This document shows, one piece after another, positions 44,387 through 55,487 of a stretch of 64,000 bases of DNA. A model generated the notes under the pieces. It did no database searches and had not been told where the DNA came from. It worked only from the letters and a program-made list of their open reading frames with translations. This DNA is from Microcoleus vaginatus HSN003 (GTDB taxonomy: Bacteria > Cyanobacteriota > Cyanobacteriia > Cyanobacteriales > Microcoleaceae). Position 1 is the first letter of the stretch, and each line of letters begins with the position of its first letter. A program made the translations under genes and the position numbers. The stretch spans positions 5,704,001 through 5,768,000 of the forward strand of contig NZ_CP031705.1 in the NCBI RefSeq assembly GCF_022701255.1. The letters are read 5' to 3'.

Positions 44387-44884
44387 CCCAAACATCCCTT
44401 GCCCGCACTTATCATACCTCAATTCAGCAACACCGGCGCTAGCCCGTTCTGATTGGGGATTACTAACAGATGTTAAAAGATGTAAAATAGTCTGAACAGT
44501 GAAGGAAAAAGTTTCTTTGGCCTTAATAGAGAAGTCACCGATTACTGCTGCTTGACTTTGGGCTAAACCGGAATAGTTATTCCCGCTGCCTATGACTTCA
44601 CTTTGCGAGAGATTTGCTGCCAGCAATTCGTGACAGTTAGATATAAAAACTGCATCAGCCTTCGCTTGGCTAATAACTGAATCGGTGTTAGCTATTGTCT
44701 GAGCGTAAGTGTTAGTAACTGTACCTGTATCAGCCGGTGTGTGACTGAACTTGTCAATCGTTACTGCTGCCGCAGAACCGGCTATTGTGGCAGCACTGCT
44801 GGGCGCTATACCTACACTCAAGCTGGTTACTAAAGGAGTGGCTAATAAAAATGCGATCGATCTGCTAATGTGATTGAATTTCAT

Positions 44885-45201
44885 GGTAGATTTCCTTAAA
44901 TTTGAAAACTTTTAAGTGCTGTTATTGGTAACTTGTAGCGGTTGATTTCGCTTACGTACTAATATTACCTATTTACTTAGAGATTTTTGTAAAGCTACTG
45001 TCAAGAAATCTGGTGTTTAAGTAAAAATTCTGTAAAGTTGGTCGCCACCGCTACTAAAAATACATTGTATGGGAGCTAGGGCGGGTGTTGACCTAAGTAA
45101 AATTACTGATTACTCTAAAAAAAGTTAATTTTAAATAAATGCAATAAAAATTTATAATTAGTCTGGATAATATAATAAAGCACAAAGCAGAAAGAGTAAT
45201 T
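44885..45201. other. Divergent promoter region (PEP-CTERM / livF)
   Basis: 317 bp with no gene, AT-rich near 45110-45200. It should hold the promoter of the broken PEP-CTERM gene on the minus strand and one for the LivF gene on the plus strand. AGAAAGAG at 45189-45196 is a modest ribosome site for 45202. Confidence 0.4.
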
Positions 45202-45909
45202 ATGTTGGAAATTAAAGACATTCACACTTACTACGGAAATATCCACGCTCTCAAAGGAGTATCGCTAACAGTCTCGCAGGGAGAAGTTGTGACATTAATC
45301 GGCAGCAACGGGGCGGGGAAAACGACCACTCTCCGCACGATTCAAGGACTGCTGCGCCCGCGCCAAGGCACTGTATTATTTGAGGGAAAGCCTTTAGAAG
45401 CACTATCTACAGAGGCGATCGTCCGTTTGGGGATTTCTCAAAGTCCAGAAGGGCGGTTGATTTTTCCGCGAATGACGGTGCAAGAAAACCTAGAAATGGG
45501 TGCTTATCTCCGCAACGATACTCTCGGTATCAAGTCCGATATGGAAAAAGCATTAAATTTATTTCCTCGTTTGCGAGAAAGAATTAGTCAAAAAGGGGGA
45601 ACTCTCAGCGGCGGCGAACAGCAAATGTTGGCGATCGCCCGCGCTTTGATGTCGCGCCCCCGCTTGTTATTATTGGACGAGCCGAGTATGGGATTGGCAC
45701 CGATGTTAGTCAGTCAAATTTTTGCGATCGTCCGCGATATTAATGCTGAAGGAACAACTATTTTACTGGTGGAACAAAACGCCCGTATGGCTTTAAGTGT
45801 AGCCCACCGCGGCTATGTTATCCAAACCGGTCAGGTTGTAGTCGCTGGTAGTGCTAGCGATTTGCAGTCAAATGAAACTGTTCGCAAAGCATATTTAGGT
45901 GAAAGTTAA
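45202..45909 (+). CDS. livF: Branched-chain amino-acid ABC ATPase (LivF type)
   Basis: A 235-residue ABC ATPase. Walker A is GSNGAGKTT at 34-42, the LivF-specific loop SQSPEGRLIFPRMTVQENLE is present, and the signature is LSGGEQQMLAIARAL. Walker B is LLLLDEPSMGLAP, and the H-loop region is ILLVEQNARMALSVAHRGYV (Gln-Asn replaces the usual His, as in LivF). It equals NatE in cyanobacterial naming and completes the importer with the LivG, LivH, LivM and LivK types upstream. The two insertion sequences before it mean that it probably now has its own promoter. Confidence 0.94.
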   Translation: MLEIKDIHTYYGNIHALKGVSLTVSQGEVVTLIGSNGAGKTTTLRTIQGLLRPRQGTVLFEGKPLEALSTEAIVRLGISQSPEGRLIFPRMTVQENLEMGAYLRNDTLGIKSDMEKALNLFPRLRERISQKGGTLSGGEQQMLAIARALMSRPRLLLLDEPSMGLAPMLVSQIFAIVRDINAEGTTILLVEQNARMALSVAHRGYVIQTGQVVVAGSASDLQSNETVRKAYLGES

Positions 45910-45998
45910 ATATGGGCATTGGGCATTGGGCAGTGGTTATTGGTTATTGAAACTGACAACTAACAACCCACAACCAACAAATAACAAATAATATCGTT

Positions 45999-46075
45999 TC
46001 CGGTTGCATCGGTATTGTTCAAACAGTCAACAGTCAACAGTCAACAGTCAACAATTCCGGAGGAGTGCAACCGGA
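45999..46075. repeat. Inverted-repeat element with four AACAGTC units
   Basis: Ends TCCGGTTGCA (45999-46008) and TGCAACCGGA (46066-46075). The interior holds CAACAGT-type units four times. The reverse complement matches 17572-17626 (TCAATTCCGGTTGCACTCC then four TGTTGAC units), so this is a second dispersed family. Confidence 0.7.
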
Positions 46076-46089
46076 ATTGATCTAACAAA

Positions 46090-49000
46090 TTACCCTATTT
46101 GCGATCGCAACTTCCCCGTTTCCAATTCCGTCTCAAAAGCCACCCGCACCTTTTCCCACTCCGCTTGAGCTTCCAACAGGCGATCGCGCGCCGTACTCAC
46201 ATCAAAAACCTGTTCCCCTCCAGACTCAACCGCCACGCGGCCCATATACTCCAACTCCTTGCAAACAGCAGAAAAAGACACGGCTCCTAAATTGGCGCTG
46301 CTCGACTTCAGCGTGTGAGAAGCCAGCTTCAAACTATCAGCATCGCCCAGAAAAATAGCCTCCTTAATAGTTTCTAAATGTTGCGGTGCGTCTACCAAAT
46401 ATATCTTAATCAGCTCCCCCAAAAAATCTGGGTCTTCATCATCGTCTAGCTCGCGGAGATTTTGCAAAATATGAAAATCAATAGGCGAATCTGCTCCCGC
46501 TTGAACGCTGGAAGATGCCGCAGTATCACTGTCAACTTGATCAGAAATATCTTGATTGTTTTGCTCAGTAACCGCATCCAATTCATCCCGAATCAGAGGT
46601 GAACACTTGCTCAAGGCGCTCGCCAACTCTTCCCGGCGTACCGGCTTAGTAATATAATCGTCCATACCTGCTTCCAGACACTTTTCGCGATCGCCCTGCA
46701 TCGCATTAGCAGTCATCGCAATAATTCTGGGCTTCTTGTTAGCAGGCCATTCCTGACAAATGCGGCGCGTCGCTTCCAACCCATCCATGTTCGGCATCTG
46801 CACATCCATCAGCACAACATCGTAAGATTGCCGCTTCAGCGCCTCCAAAACCTCCAACCCATTAGCTGCAATATCAGCGCGATATCCTATCCTGTCGAGC
46901 AAATGCGTAGCAACTTTTTGATTCACCACATTGTCCTCAGCCAGCAAAATCCGAATCTGACTAGAATTACTTGCATCCTGTCCCGCAGAATTCCCCGCAA
47001 TCTGCCTCAAAACCGCAGGCGTCCGCTGCACGCGGTGCTGTTCTTGAGAATTTTCAAAATACTTCAATCCCGAAGTCAAAGTCACCACATTTGAAACTTC
47101 TCCCCTGCCGCTTCGACCCGTAACATATCCAAAAACTTGCAGCAACACATTATAAAACTGTGACTGTTTTAAAGGCTTAGTTAAAAAAGCCGAAAAATGT
47201 ACTTCTGTAGTTTCAAGTTTTTTCCAAACTTCCGCCTTACTTAAATAAGTAAACAGCACCAAAGGTAGCGCAATTTTGCGAGAGTTTTTAACGATGACAT
47301 TCGGATTTAGGCCGTCGCCGCTTGACAAATTGCTCAGCTCAAATTTCCGAATCTCCACAGCCAAAGCCACACCGTCCATATCTGGTAGATTCATCGCCAA
47401 AATAGCTAAATCGAGCGGCGAGTTTCCTTTGATAATTTCCAAAGCCTCAGCACCCGAAGTTACAGCCACGGGTATCATTCCCCAAGACTCTGCCTGACGG
47501 ATCAAAACTTGCCGATTAATGGCATGATGCTCAACAATTAACAAGCGCTTACCAGCGGCAAATTCCGGCCTTTTTTCCTCAACATGGATGTCATTGGCTT
47601 CAGCAGTCACCGTGAAATAAAAAATCGAACCCGAGCCCGATATCGATGGCGGAGTAAATTCTGCAGGCGACCTTCCAGCGATACTTTGTCCGATCGCAGA
47701 AACGGCCAGTTGAGACTTAGAACTTCCCGGAGTCACCTGGCTGACAACCCACATTGTACCGCCCATCATATCGCTCAAACGCTGGCTGATAGCCAGTCCC
47801 AAACCCGTCCCGCCGTAATGTCGCGTTGTCGAAGCATCCACCTGCGAAAAAGCTTTAAACAGGCGATCCATCCGGTCTGGCGGAATGCCAATTCCCGTAT
47901 CTTGGACAGCAAATTGAATCTCGTATTGCCTGCTACGTGCCAACTCTCCCTGGTTAATTGCTAGCGGTTGTGGCGCTAGAATATTAATTTTATCTGGCGA
48001 ACTGTTAGCAGCTACCTGTTCAATTTGCCTAGCCGTACAGCACACCACAATTTCTCCAGATTCTGTAAATTTAACTGCATTACCCAGCAGATTTACCAAA
48101 ATTTGGCGCAGCCTCGTGACATCTCCTAAAATGTTTTTCGGAACCGAATCATCAATAAAGTAAGCCAACTCTAAACCTTTTTCTGAGGCTCTAGGAGCCA
48201 GTAATTCCAGAGATTCTTCTATACAGTTTTGCAGCTCGAAGGGGCTGCGTTCCAAATCCAATTTTCCAGATTCAATCTTGGAAAAGTCGAGAATATCGTT
48301 AATAATAGTCAGCAAAGCATCGCCGCTGGTACGAATTGTCTCCACAAAATCCCGCTGTTCAGGAGTTAGTTCCATATCCAGCAGCAAGCCCGTCATCCCG
48401 ATTACCGCATTCATCGGAGTGCGGATTTCGTGACTCATAGTCGCTAAAAATTCGCTCTTAGCTCTATTAGCAACTTCCGCCGCTTGTCGTGCTTGATCCA
48501 AAGCTTCATTTTGCTCGGCTAACTGTCGCTGTCGCTGAACTTCCGTTTCTAAAAGTTGTGCTTGAGCTAAGGTAATTCCGACTTGAGCAGCAACATCTTC
48601 TAATAGTTCAATTTCGTCGGGATTCCACTGGCGAGTTGCATCGCACTGGTGCAAAGTAATAATTCCATTCGGTTCTCCTTGATAGGAAGTACGAACAGCC
48701 AACATAGATTTTAATCCGATGCGGCGGCACATCGGCCCCGAAGATTCCAGCAAAGGATCGGCAAACACATCGGGAGATGCCAGGGCTATATCCTCAGCGA
48801 GGAGTTTTTCTGTGTAGGGGTTATAAGTGACAGAAAGTTCTAAATCTAAAGCCGATTCGTGACCGGGTTCTAAGTATTCCGCGACGCAAGGAAGGTGGGG
48901 ATAAGGTTCGGAAAGATAGGTGTGAATTGTACAGCGATTGACACCAAATACGCGGCCGATTTGGGTGGCGGTAGTTTGAAAAATTTCTTGAGTATCTAAG

Positions 49001-51582
49001 GTCGATCGCACTTTTTGGGTAATTTGTTTGAGTAGTAAAACGCGCTGGTACTGACGTTGCAAAGTTCGCTCTCGCTCTTCGCGGGCAATTTCTGCGCCGA
49101 TGTAATTGCCCATCAACTTTAAAATTTCAAAATTCAGCGGTTTAAAAGGAGATTTAGTCGTGCGGGAAGTAAAGCTCAAAGTGCCAAAAATTCGCCCTTG
49201 CACTATTACCCTCATCCCCACAAAAGCCTCCAACTTGCGGACGCTGTAAGCGGGGTGGTTGCGCCACTGAGTAGTGCCGGCTGATTCGACAGAAATAGGT
49301 TCACTCGATCGCAAAACCTCTCGCTCAAAGGTTCTGCTCAAAGCAAAACCGTCTCCTTTAGCAAATCCAAAGGGAAAATCTTCCGGTACATAAGCCGAAA
49401 TCACTTCGTAGCGATCGCCCAAAACCCTGCCCAACAGCCCGATATCCATCCCAAACTGACTGCAACCCATTGCCAGCAACCGGATCGTTCGATCGTCAAA
49501 AGAGCCTTCCGAGGTCACCATTACCTCGTAGAGCGATCGAATTGCCCGCTCACTTTCCCGCAGTTCCTCAACTCCTTCGAGGCGGTTGCACACATCGTGC
49601 AAAGTCCCGAAAATTCCCGCTATTTCGCCTTGAGAATTTCGCCGGATTTGGGCAAATATTTCAACGGAAACAAAGCCGGAATTACTGTGAATTCCCAAGG
49701 AGTTTTTCCCCGAAACCGACTTGGACTTAAATCGCAGTTCTCGCCGTTCAAATTCCGACTTACCCGACAGCAAAGACTCCAATAAATTTGCACATTGCTC
49801 GCGTTCATCTGGATGAACCCAATCTAAAAAATTAGTTTGCAAACTTTCGGAAACGGAAAAATTTGTAATTTCCGTCCAAGCGTGGTTAAGAAATGTCCAA
49901 ACTCCCGCCGCATCTATCTGGAAAATTACTGTTGCTTTCAAAGAGTCAAATAGTTGGAACTGCTCCCGATCGCGATCGCGGTTTTTGCCTTCAAACTGCT
50001 TGTTTGGAGTAATATCGGTATGAGTTCCTACTACCCGCAGCGGTTTGCCAGTAGCGCTGCGTAAAACTTGACCCCGGTTCAGCACCCAGACAGTGCTGCC
50101 GTCTTTACAGTACATCCGATATTCTGCTGCAAAATCCGGTGTCTTTTGGGCGAAGTGTTCTTCTAAAGCTGCTTTTACCAAGTCAATATCATCTCGGTGG
50201 ATGCGACTCCACCATTCCGCTCGGCGATTCGATATTTCCCCTTCTTTGTAGCCCAGCATTTCTTGCCACCGGGCCGAATAAAAAAACTCATCTGTTTCGA
50301 GATTCCAATCCCAAATCCCCTGATTGTTGACTGCGGCGGGGACATTTTGGCGCTCTACGAAACTGTTTTGAGAAATTTCAGCACCGAGGGGGCGATTGGC
50401 TGCCGGAAGCTGTATTTCTGCTGAGAGTTTTTTGTATTGAGCGTTGCTAGATTCTAGCTGGCGCTGCAAAGCGATCAAGCCAGAATGCAGAGATTTTGAA
50501 TCCAGCGCTTGTAAAAGGATAGTTTTAGGATTGATAATCCCGATCGGGTGATTTGTTTCGTTGATGACTAATAAAGGCAACTGGCAGTAGTGTTTTTGCA
50601 GCAGCGCGACGGCTGCTTCGAGGGTTGAGTGCGATCGCACCAGCGGTGGCGAACTGCTGCAAATTGATCCCGCTTTAATTTTGTTAGAGTCTCTTCCCAG
50701 CGCCTGCAACTGCACAATATCCCGCGAACTTACCACCCCAACCAGTTTGTGAAGGTTGGGATTTGTAAATTTGGAATTGTGAGCCGCACCAGTCGAGTGT
50801 TGATCGGGGGTTTCAGTGATTAATACATAACTAACATTGTGTCTAAACATCAGTTGCGCCAAATAGCGAACCGAAGAATTAGAAGGAGCGTGAATTATTC
50901 GCGAGGCTGCGATTTGAGGGATTTGATAAAGTTTAATTAAACTTGCGGGTAGCTCTAATTTCTGATTCACAATTGGCAGCGGCGGAGGGAACGCGAAAGC
51001 CGCAGGTGGCGAAGCGCTGCTAATTGCTTTTGGTGTCGATTCCCCAATTCCCTGCAACATTTGCACCAAGCTTTGAGAGCTAATTAAGCCGACAAGTTCT
51101 TCAACCTCGTTGACGACGGGCAAATGGCTGATCTGATTTTTCTCCAGCAGATTTGCTAAGGCAAAAAAGTCGGGAATTTCCGATTCTCGGGCTACAGTTA
51201 CGCTTCTGATCATGATTTGCTCGATCGCAAATCCCCTCAAAGCAGCGCCGATCGAATTTAGCTGGACGATATCTCGCGCTGTAAAAATCCCCAACACTGT
51301 CTGGCTGCTCGGATAGGGAGCCGTTGAGCCGTTGAGACGCAGCCCGTTGCCTCCTGCCTGTACCGCACGCGGTACGCCGTTGTAGAAACCCGACTGTTCC
51401 CGCGACTGTGGGGAAACCCCGTTCATGAGATTTCCCACTTGAGAATTCCCGCGCGGTTCTACCACGAGGACGTAACTGGCTCCTGTGCTGCTCATCAGCT
51501 CGATCGCCTTTTCTACGGGCGTCTCAGGCGTGACGGTAAGGGGATTGCGGTTGATGACCTGACTGAGGGAGGGAATAAACAT
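46090..51582 (-). CDS. CBS-PAS-GAF hybrid histidine kinase with HPt
   Basis: A 1830-residue soluble multi-input sensor kinase. From the N-terminus: four CBS motifs in two pairs (about 1-370; [23 protein letters not shown]), likely nucleotide sensors; PAS (about 420-530, [19 protein letters not shown]); a second PAS (545-670); GAF (680-850); and a second GAF (870-1020). HisKA follows with His1051 in [10 protein letters not shown], then the ATPase domain ([19 protein letters not shown]). Receiver 1 has Ala1396 at the phosphate position ([13 protein letters not shown]) and so is a pseudo-receiver; receiver 2 is complete (AEDNVVN, Asp1593 in [13 protein letters not shown]). An HPt domain carries His1756 in [12 protein letters not shown]. 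This allows a full internal phosphorelay. No output regulator is adjacent. Confidence 0.92.
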   Translation of the reverse strand: MFIPSLSQVINRNPLTVTPETPVEKAIELMSSTGASYVLVVEPRGNSQVGNLMNGVSPQSREQSGFYNGVPRAVQAGGNGLRLNGSTAPYPSSQTVLGIFTARDIVQLNSIGAALRGFAIEQIMIRSVTVARESEIPDFFALANLLEKNQISHLPVVNEVEELVGLISSQSLVQMLQGIGESTPKAISSASPPAAFAFPPPLPIVNQKLELPASLIKLYQIPQIAASRIIHAPSNSSVRYLAQLMFRHNVSYVLITETPDQHSTGAAHNSKFTNPNLHKLVGVVSSRDIVQLQALGRDSNKIKAGSICSSSPPLVRSHSTLEAAVALLQKHYCQLPLLVINETNHPIGIINPKTILLQALDSKSLHSGLIALQRQLESSNAQYKKLSAEIQLPAANRPLGAEISQNSFVERQNVPAAVNNQGIWDWNLETDEFFYSARWQEMLGYKEGEISNRRAEWWSRIHRDDIDLVKAALEEHFAQKTPDFAAEYRMYCKDGSTVWVLNRGQVLRSATGKPLRVVGTHTDITPNKQFEGKNRDRDREQFQLFDSLKATVIFQIDAAGVWTFLNHAWTEITNFSVSESLQTNFLDWVHPDEREQCANLLESLLSGKSEFERRELRFKSKSVSGKNSLGIHSNSGFVSVEIFAQIRRNSQGEIAGIFGTLHDVCNRLEGVEELRESERAIRSLYEVMVTSEGSFDDRTIRLLAMGCSQFGMDIGLLGRVLGDRYEVISAYVPEDFPFGFAKGDGFALSRTFEREVLRSSEPISVESAGTTQWRNHPAYSVRKLEAFVGMRVIVQGRIFGTLSFTSRTTKSPFKPLNFEILKLMGNYIGAEIAREERERTLQRQYQRVLLLKQITQKVRSTLDTQEIFQTTATQIGRVFGVNRCTIHTYLSEPYPHLPCVAEYLEPGHESALDLELSVTYNPYTEKLLAEDIALASPDVFADPLLESSGPMCRRIGLKSMLAVRTSYQGEPNGIITLHQCDATRQWNPDEIELLEDVAAQVGITLAQAQLLETEVQRQRQLAEQNEALDQARQAAEVANRAKSEFLATMSHEIRTPMNAVIGMTGLLLDMELTPEQRDFVETIRTSGDALLTIINDILDFSKIESGKLDLERSPFELQNCIEESLELLAPRASEKGLELAYFIDDSVPKNILGDVTRLRQILVNLLGNAVKFTESGEIVVCCTARQIEQVAANSSPDKINILAPQPLAINQGELARSRQYEIQFAVQDTGIGIPPDRMDRLFKAFSQVDASTTRHYGGTGLGLAISQRLSDMMGGTMWVVSQVTPGSSKSQLAVSAIGQSIAGRSPAEFTPPSISGSGSIFYFTVTAEANDIHVEEKRPEFAAGKRLLIVEHHAINRQVLIRQAESWGMIPVAVTSGAEALEIIKGNSPLDLAILAMNLPDMDGVALAVEIRKFELSNLSSGDGLNPNVIVKNSRKIALPLVLFTYLSKAEVWKKLETTEVHFSAFLTKPLKQSQFYNVLLQVFGYVTGRSGRGEVSNVVTLTSGLKYFENSQEQHRVQRTPAVLRQIAGNSAGQDASNSSQIRILLAEDNVVNQKVATHLLDRIGYRADIAANGLEVLEALKRQSYDVVLMDVQMPNMDGLEATRRICQEWPANKKPRIIAMTANAMQGDREKCLEAGMDDYITKPVRREELASALSKCSPLIRDELDAVTEQNNQDISDQVDSDTAASSSVQAGADSPIDFHILQNLRELDDDEDPDFLGELIKIYLVDAPQHLETIKEAIFLGDADSLKLASHTLKSSSANLGAVSFSAVCKELEYMGRVAVESGGEQVFDVSTARDRLLEAQAEWEKVRVAFETELETGKLRSQIG

Positions 51583-52131
51583 CAGGGGGCATAAAAGTGA
51601 TATTTGTTGGAAAAACCCGATCGCAAGCAGCAGATTGATTGAGAGGCTTTGCCCGCGAGATTTCCAAGCGCGCTCAAAGTTTCTGTACGATTAAACTCAC
51701 GCCTACTTCCAGCATCTTGGCATTTAAAATTAATTCCGTGCCATATCCTGATAATTGACGGCTTCTGACTTTCAGAACCAACGCTATCTGCCAGATGGCC
51801 CAGATGAAGGCGGGCGAGTAATTCCTCGCCTCGCCTAACTGCTGCGGGTTTACGAGCAAGAATTTTTGCCATTGTCTAGACTGCACCCTACTTTCTGCCC
51901 CTCAACGGAACTCTCGCTCGCATTCTGTTTGAGGCAAGATACCTGCACGCTACCAATTTACCAGCCACAGGAGGGGAATCACAACAGGACGACTTAGGTA
52001 TGGCAACTGTGCAATTAGGGGTTCGAGGGTTCCAGGGTTCCAGGGTTCCAGGGCCAAACAGGCCGAAAATAAATAATTCTGAGCATAACTAATTCTATCT
52101 TATCCCAATTATGGCCCAGAGGATTTGAGCT
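51583..52131. other. Intergenic spacer with 8-9 bp tandem repeats
   Basis: I see no supportable gene. A 96-codon minus-strand frame (51582-51872) touches the kinase start but has no ribosome site and no recognisable protein character. At about 52021-52053 GGTTCCAG repeats three times. The kinase promoter is expected at 51590-51900 on the minus strand. Confidence 0.4.
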
Positions 52132-53574
52132 TCAATTCTGGCGATCGAACTTGATGAGAATAGCGCTGTTCCCCGCCAGTGCAAAACTAGCATTTCCGCC
52201 CTTCAGCCTTAAGTTACCAACAACCTCATCCATTGTTTTAGAACTAAACTCCCGCACCGTACCATTACCAGTTTTTATCAGAGCCGAAATATCAGCATTA
52301 ACAGTGTAAGATTTTGCTCGGTCATTGACAACCAGCAAGTAAACATTCTTGCTAGCATCAAGAGTTGCAACTGCCATTAAATCCGAACTGTTAGTGATAG
52401 GAAAAAAGGTAGGTTTGCCGCCCTGCAAAGCCCTAATTCCCATCCGCAAAGCATAGTAGCCGGCGCGCCGTTTTCCCCCGTCCCCTAGCAAACCTTCCGC
52501 CAGTCCCTGCTTACCCCAGTCGTACAAACAGAATATGTGACTGCCGTAAATATAATTATCCCCCGGTTGGGAACCTCGAATCAAATTCTTAATCAAATTT
52601 AAAGCTAAAGATAAATCGCCGTAGCTAAGGTTGTAAGTTCCCCATTCTCCTACCCAAAGCTGCGAGTTAGCGCGGACAGTACCGTTCATCCAGCCGCGCA
52701 CTTTGCGGGTGTAGTTAGAAATATCTGCATCGTAGTTGTGGACATTGACTGTATCGAAATAATTCGGTATTTCCTGCAAAGCACTAGCCGGCCAATTGCT
52801 GCCTCCTACGGTTTTCGGGCCGTGGATGCGGTAAGTGCGATCGGGCAAATAAGTTTTGTAAACAAAGTCGATCGCATCTTTTGCCACCTTAACCAATTCA
52901 AAATAGTCAGCCCTAGTCCCGCCCCAACCCTGATCTCGATTATCCGGTTCGTTGTGAATTTCCCAATCATCAACACGGTAATCATTGCGAACATTCAGCC
53001 AATAAACCGTAGCAAAAACGTGTTCCCACCACTCGTTCCAATCTTCTCCTGTACGCGGCGGATTCAGTTGCAGGGCCCAACTCGGCCGCCAGTTATTATC
53101 AACATTACGAATACTGACTACTGGGCGAATATTTGTTTCTTTTAGAGTATTAAAAATCGTCCTGGCATTGCCTTGCCAAACCGTACCGGGTTGTCCCGAC
53201 CACCAATAATCGCTACCCTGGGGCGGATTAGTCATAATCTGATCCCAATGCGCCCAATTAATTATATTGGGATTTGTCTTAATTTCGTCAATAGATGGCC
53301 AACCGTATTTACCGTCGTCGTCTTCGGGTTCCCACCGGGACATCCCCCCGTAAATGCGGTAGGTATTAATTCCCAAATCTTGCAAATCTTTGATGTCGAA
53401 ATTGATATTGCCCTCGACTGCACCGATGTAGCGAGTGCTGACACCCGCAGCAGTACCGGAAATTTTAATTGTTTCGATGTTTTGAGCAAAAGTTGTCGTT
53501 CCGATGAACAACTCTAGGCTGAGGGCAATTAAAAGGCCTAGGAACAAATTCAGAACTCTAGTTTTTGATAACAC
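52132..53574 (-). CDS. Secreted clan-A glycoside hydrolase (GH39-like)
   Basis: A 480-residue exported glycosidase. The signal peptide FLGLLIALSLELFIGTTTFA is followed by a (beta/alpha)8 barrel. The acid/base is Glu209 in WEIHNEPDNRDQ, and the nucleophile is Glu310 in LWVGEWGTYN: the clan GH-A pair, about 100 residues apart. Aromatic substrate-site residues are plentiful (WWSGQPGTVW, NEWWEHVF). A C-terminal beta-sandwich (about 400-480, VYLLVVNDRAKSYTVNADIS) is typical of GH39/GH30-like enzymes. It probably trims extracellular polysaccharide; the substrate cannot be read from sequence. The ATG at 53574 precedes the signal peptide directly. The frameshifted acyltransferase gene upstream on the same strand suggests a former polysaccharide-modifying pair. 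Confidence 0.8.
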   Translation of the reverse strand: MLSKTRVLNLFLGLLIALSLELFIGTTTFAQNIETIKISGTAAGVSTRYIGAVEGNINFDIKDLQDLGINTYRIYGGMSRWEPEDDDGKYGWPSIDEIKTNPNIINWAHWDQIMTNPPQGSDYWWSGQPGTVWQGNARTIFNTLKETNIRPVVSIRNVDNNWRPSWALQLNPPRTGEDWNEWWEHVFATVYWLNVRNDYRVDDWEIHNEPDNRDQGWGGTRADYFELVKVAKDAIDFVYKTYLPDRTYRIHGPKTVGGSNWPASALQEIPNYFDTVNVHNYDADISNYTRKVRGWMNGTVRANSQLWVGEWGTYNLSYGDLSLALNLIKNLIRGSQPGDNYIYGSHIFCLYDWGKQGLAEGLLGDGGKRRAGYYALRMGIRALQGGKPTFFPITNSSDLMAVATLDASKNVYLLVVNDRAKSYTVNADISALIKTGNGTVREFSSKTMDEVVGNLRLKGGNASFALAGNSAILIKFDRQN

Positions 53575-53846
53575 GTGATTATTAACTACTAATTTAGGTT
53601 ATTTTAGGCCCGATGTAAAGAAACCAATCGCTAATCTAACTCGATGGGCGATCGAGTTTGTTAGCTGTTGTAATAAAAAAGCATTAACTCTAGCAATTTC
53701 AAGAATTAATACATAAAGTAAAATAGCACAGGTAGCCGTCAAAAGTGAAGGTTCACCTCGAATAACCGCAGTAAAATATTTGGGTATAGCAATTAACCCT
53801 ATAAATTGCGTTAAATATAGTTTCTAGTAAATATAATAAATCCATG

Positions 53847-54837
53847 TTAAAAATCCGTTATTAAGTCATATAAATTTATTAAATTTATTAAATTTCCACA
53901 AACATTAACAATTATTATAAATCTGCCCAATCCAATGAAAGCATCATAAAAAGACAGTGTACTCGGTATGATTACACCTGAAAAATTTATTCTATTTGAA
54001 AAAGTGAAGGAACCCATAATACCCAATATTTCAAAAATTATTGCTAGGGCTATTGTGGCGGGCTTAGTTAGGTAATTAATTAATAAAGTAGGATTACTTG
54101 CATAAATCTTCGCCATTGCCATTCCTAAACAAAACTCAAATAACCTTGAAATTGCTAAATATCCGCGGGATTAATCATGTCGCCCCATATTGGTTCAAAC
54201 AGGTTAAATTCTAACAGTAAAACTAAAAATGTATAGGTGACTTTAATCACAAAAGAAGTTAAAATAAACTGTTTAATAAAAAACTTTTGTAAAAACTTAA
54301 ACATCAAAAAGAAAGACAAATAAGATTGAATTAGTGGAAACATAAACAAAGAAAATGGTAGGGCTTTATCGAGAATTATCCAACTTCTCCAAAATGACCA
54401 CCAATCAAAATAGGCATAAAATAAATCCGCTCTTAACCGAGTAATTATCAAAGATACAGCTAAAAGTATCCAGTAGGTAGGGTAGAGCCGGATATTTTTT
54501 TTCCTCATAAAATTAATCCAGCTTTCATCAGGTTTTAAAATTCTTGAATAAGCCAGTCCAAAACCACTGAGAATGAAAAAATATGAACTCCCTGATATCC
54601 AAGCAAGAAAAATATATTCCCTAAATCAAAAACTATATTGCCTACACTATTAAACGGTAGGGGAAAAAACTTAGCAATCGTCGAGGCTGGATCTACTACT
54701 TTGGCATACTCGAAAAAGTGGTTGTATCCAAGAAAAGGAGGCACGAAATTGAAATACCAACAAGGAACCCCCACTACCCAGCAGGCAGCAAAGCCTCTCA
54801 TCATATCTAATTCTTGAAACCGATTATACTTCATCAA
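53847..54837 (-). pseudogene. Acyltransferase 3 family protein, frameshifted
   Basis: A membrane O-acyltransferase of about 330 residues spread over three frames. Part 1 (54535-54837) has the hallmark FQELDMMRGFAACWVVGVP. Its natural continuation FILSGFGLAYSRILKPDES lies one frame away, after an A6/T6 run near 54575. Part 2 (54155-54508) has RKKNIRLYPTYWILLAVSL, the conserved Arg-Tyr-Pro block. Then GYLAISRLFEFCLGMAMAK is again in another frame, joining part 3 (53847-54122). Two independent frameshifts make this a pseudogene unless they are sequencing errors. Such enzymes acetylate exported polysaccharides. It is more AT-rich than its surroundings. Confidence 0.82.
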
Positions 54838-55487
54838 TAAAAATATTCGTTTAACTCAAACTTATAGCAACAGTCAAAATATTTATAATGTCAAGCTTAG
54901 GACGTACTCGATCGCTCTTAGGATGCGACAAAAATTCTACTCTATGTTATAAGCGCCAGCCCTGTCAAGGTGGTGAAGAACACCCTCAAACCCTTGAAAT
55001 ATCGAAGGCTGCGATCGTTAAATCTGATTCTTTTAACAGGTGATTAAGCATAAACTAGGTTTATTGCCGATCGCCAGCCGATAGGATGAGGTAAAGCCGA
55101 TCGATCGCACCAATACGCTATGAGGGCAGTGTGCACTCACAAACTACGAGATTTCAAGCGTTTGAGGGAGTTAGATACCAGGCTCGGCAGTGACGCCAGA
55201 CAGGGCGGGTCATCAGCGTCAAGCCGATCGCATTTGCCGCATAACCGCAGCGTGAACCATCCCTAAATTGCGCGCTGCAGTTATGCGGCGACGTTTTTTG
55301 AACACGGATTATATCTAGTGTCAGAGAATTCCAGAGGACGATCGCCCTTTGTTCGCTGGTAACAAGAAAACATGGACGCCCAAGTTGCAGAGCAAGCGAG
55401 TTTGGGTTTTATCTGGGCTGAAAATTTGTTTAAGTCCAGTTAGGAAAAAACGCTTTTATTAATTAGACGATCGCCATTTAATAAAAA
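54838..55487. other. Intergenic spacer with long hairpin
   Basis: No gene was found on either strand. A strong inverted repeat has arms GCCGCATAACCGCAGCG (55236-55252) and CGCTGCAGTTATGCGGC (55273-55289), pairing at 16 of 17 positions, followed by GACGTTTTTT. It looks like a terminator or a small palindromic repeat, but no gene before it accounts for it. A small RNA ending here is conceivable. Confidence 0.4.

Larger units (their letters stand above)
43581..44431 (+). mobile_element. IS1-like insertion sequence
   Basis: About 851 bp bounded by 24-base inverted repeats: GTTGCTGAATTAGGGTATGA at 43581 and TCATACCTCAATTCAGCAAC ending 44431, with four further paired bases. It carries two overlapping transposase frames. 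It interrupts the minus-strand PEP-CTERM gene between codons for SERASA and SFALID. Confidence 0.85.
41897..44884 (-). pseudogene. PEP-CTERM protein gene split by IS4-like and IS1-like elements
   Basis: One minus-strand gene in three pieces. The 5' piece (44432-44884) encodes a signal peptide (SIAFLLATPLVTSLSVGIA) and continues to ETFSFTVQTILHLL and SNPQSERASA. The middle piece (about 43440-43580) continues in frame as SFALIDTVSNLLLESFQF, APEVSLSYNLAG and NFNPTP. The 3' piece (41897 to about 42207) reads VYLVDLFVTPPDPTQINFAF and ends with the sorting tail VPEPTTILGTALFFGF then LTKRRKLK. PEP-CTERM tails are cleaved by exosortase for surface display. An IS1-like element separates pieces 1 and 2, and an IS4-like element pieces 2 and 3. 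The protein must be inactive; a product starting at 44884 would end in IS1 sequence at 44297. Confidence 0.85.

Noticed and set aside
51582-51872. 96-codon minus-strand frame touching the hybrid-kinase start
   Set aside because: No ribosome site, no recognisable domain and a competing overlapping frame; more likely the kinase leader.
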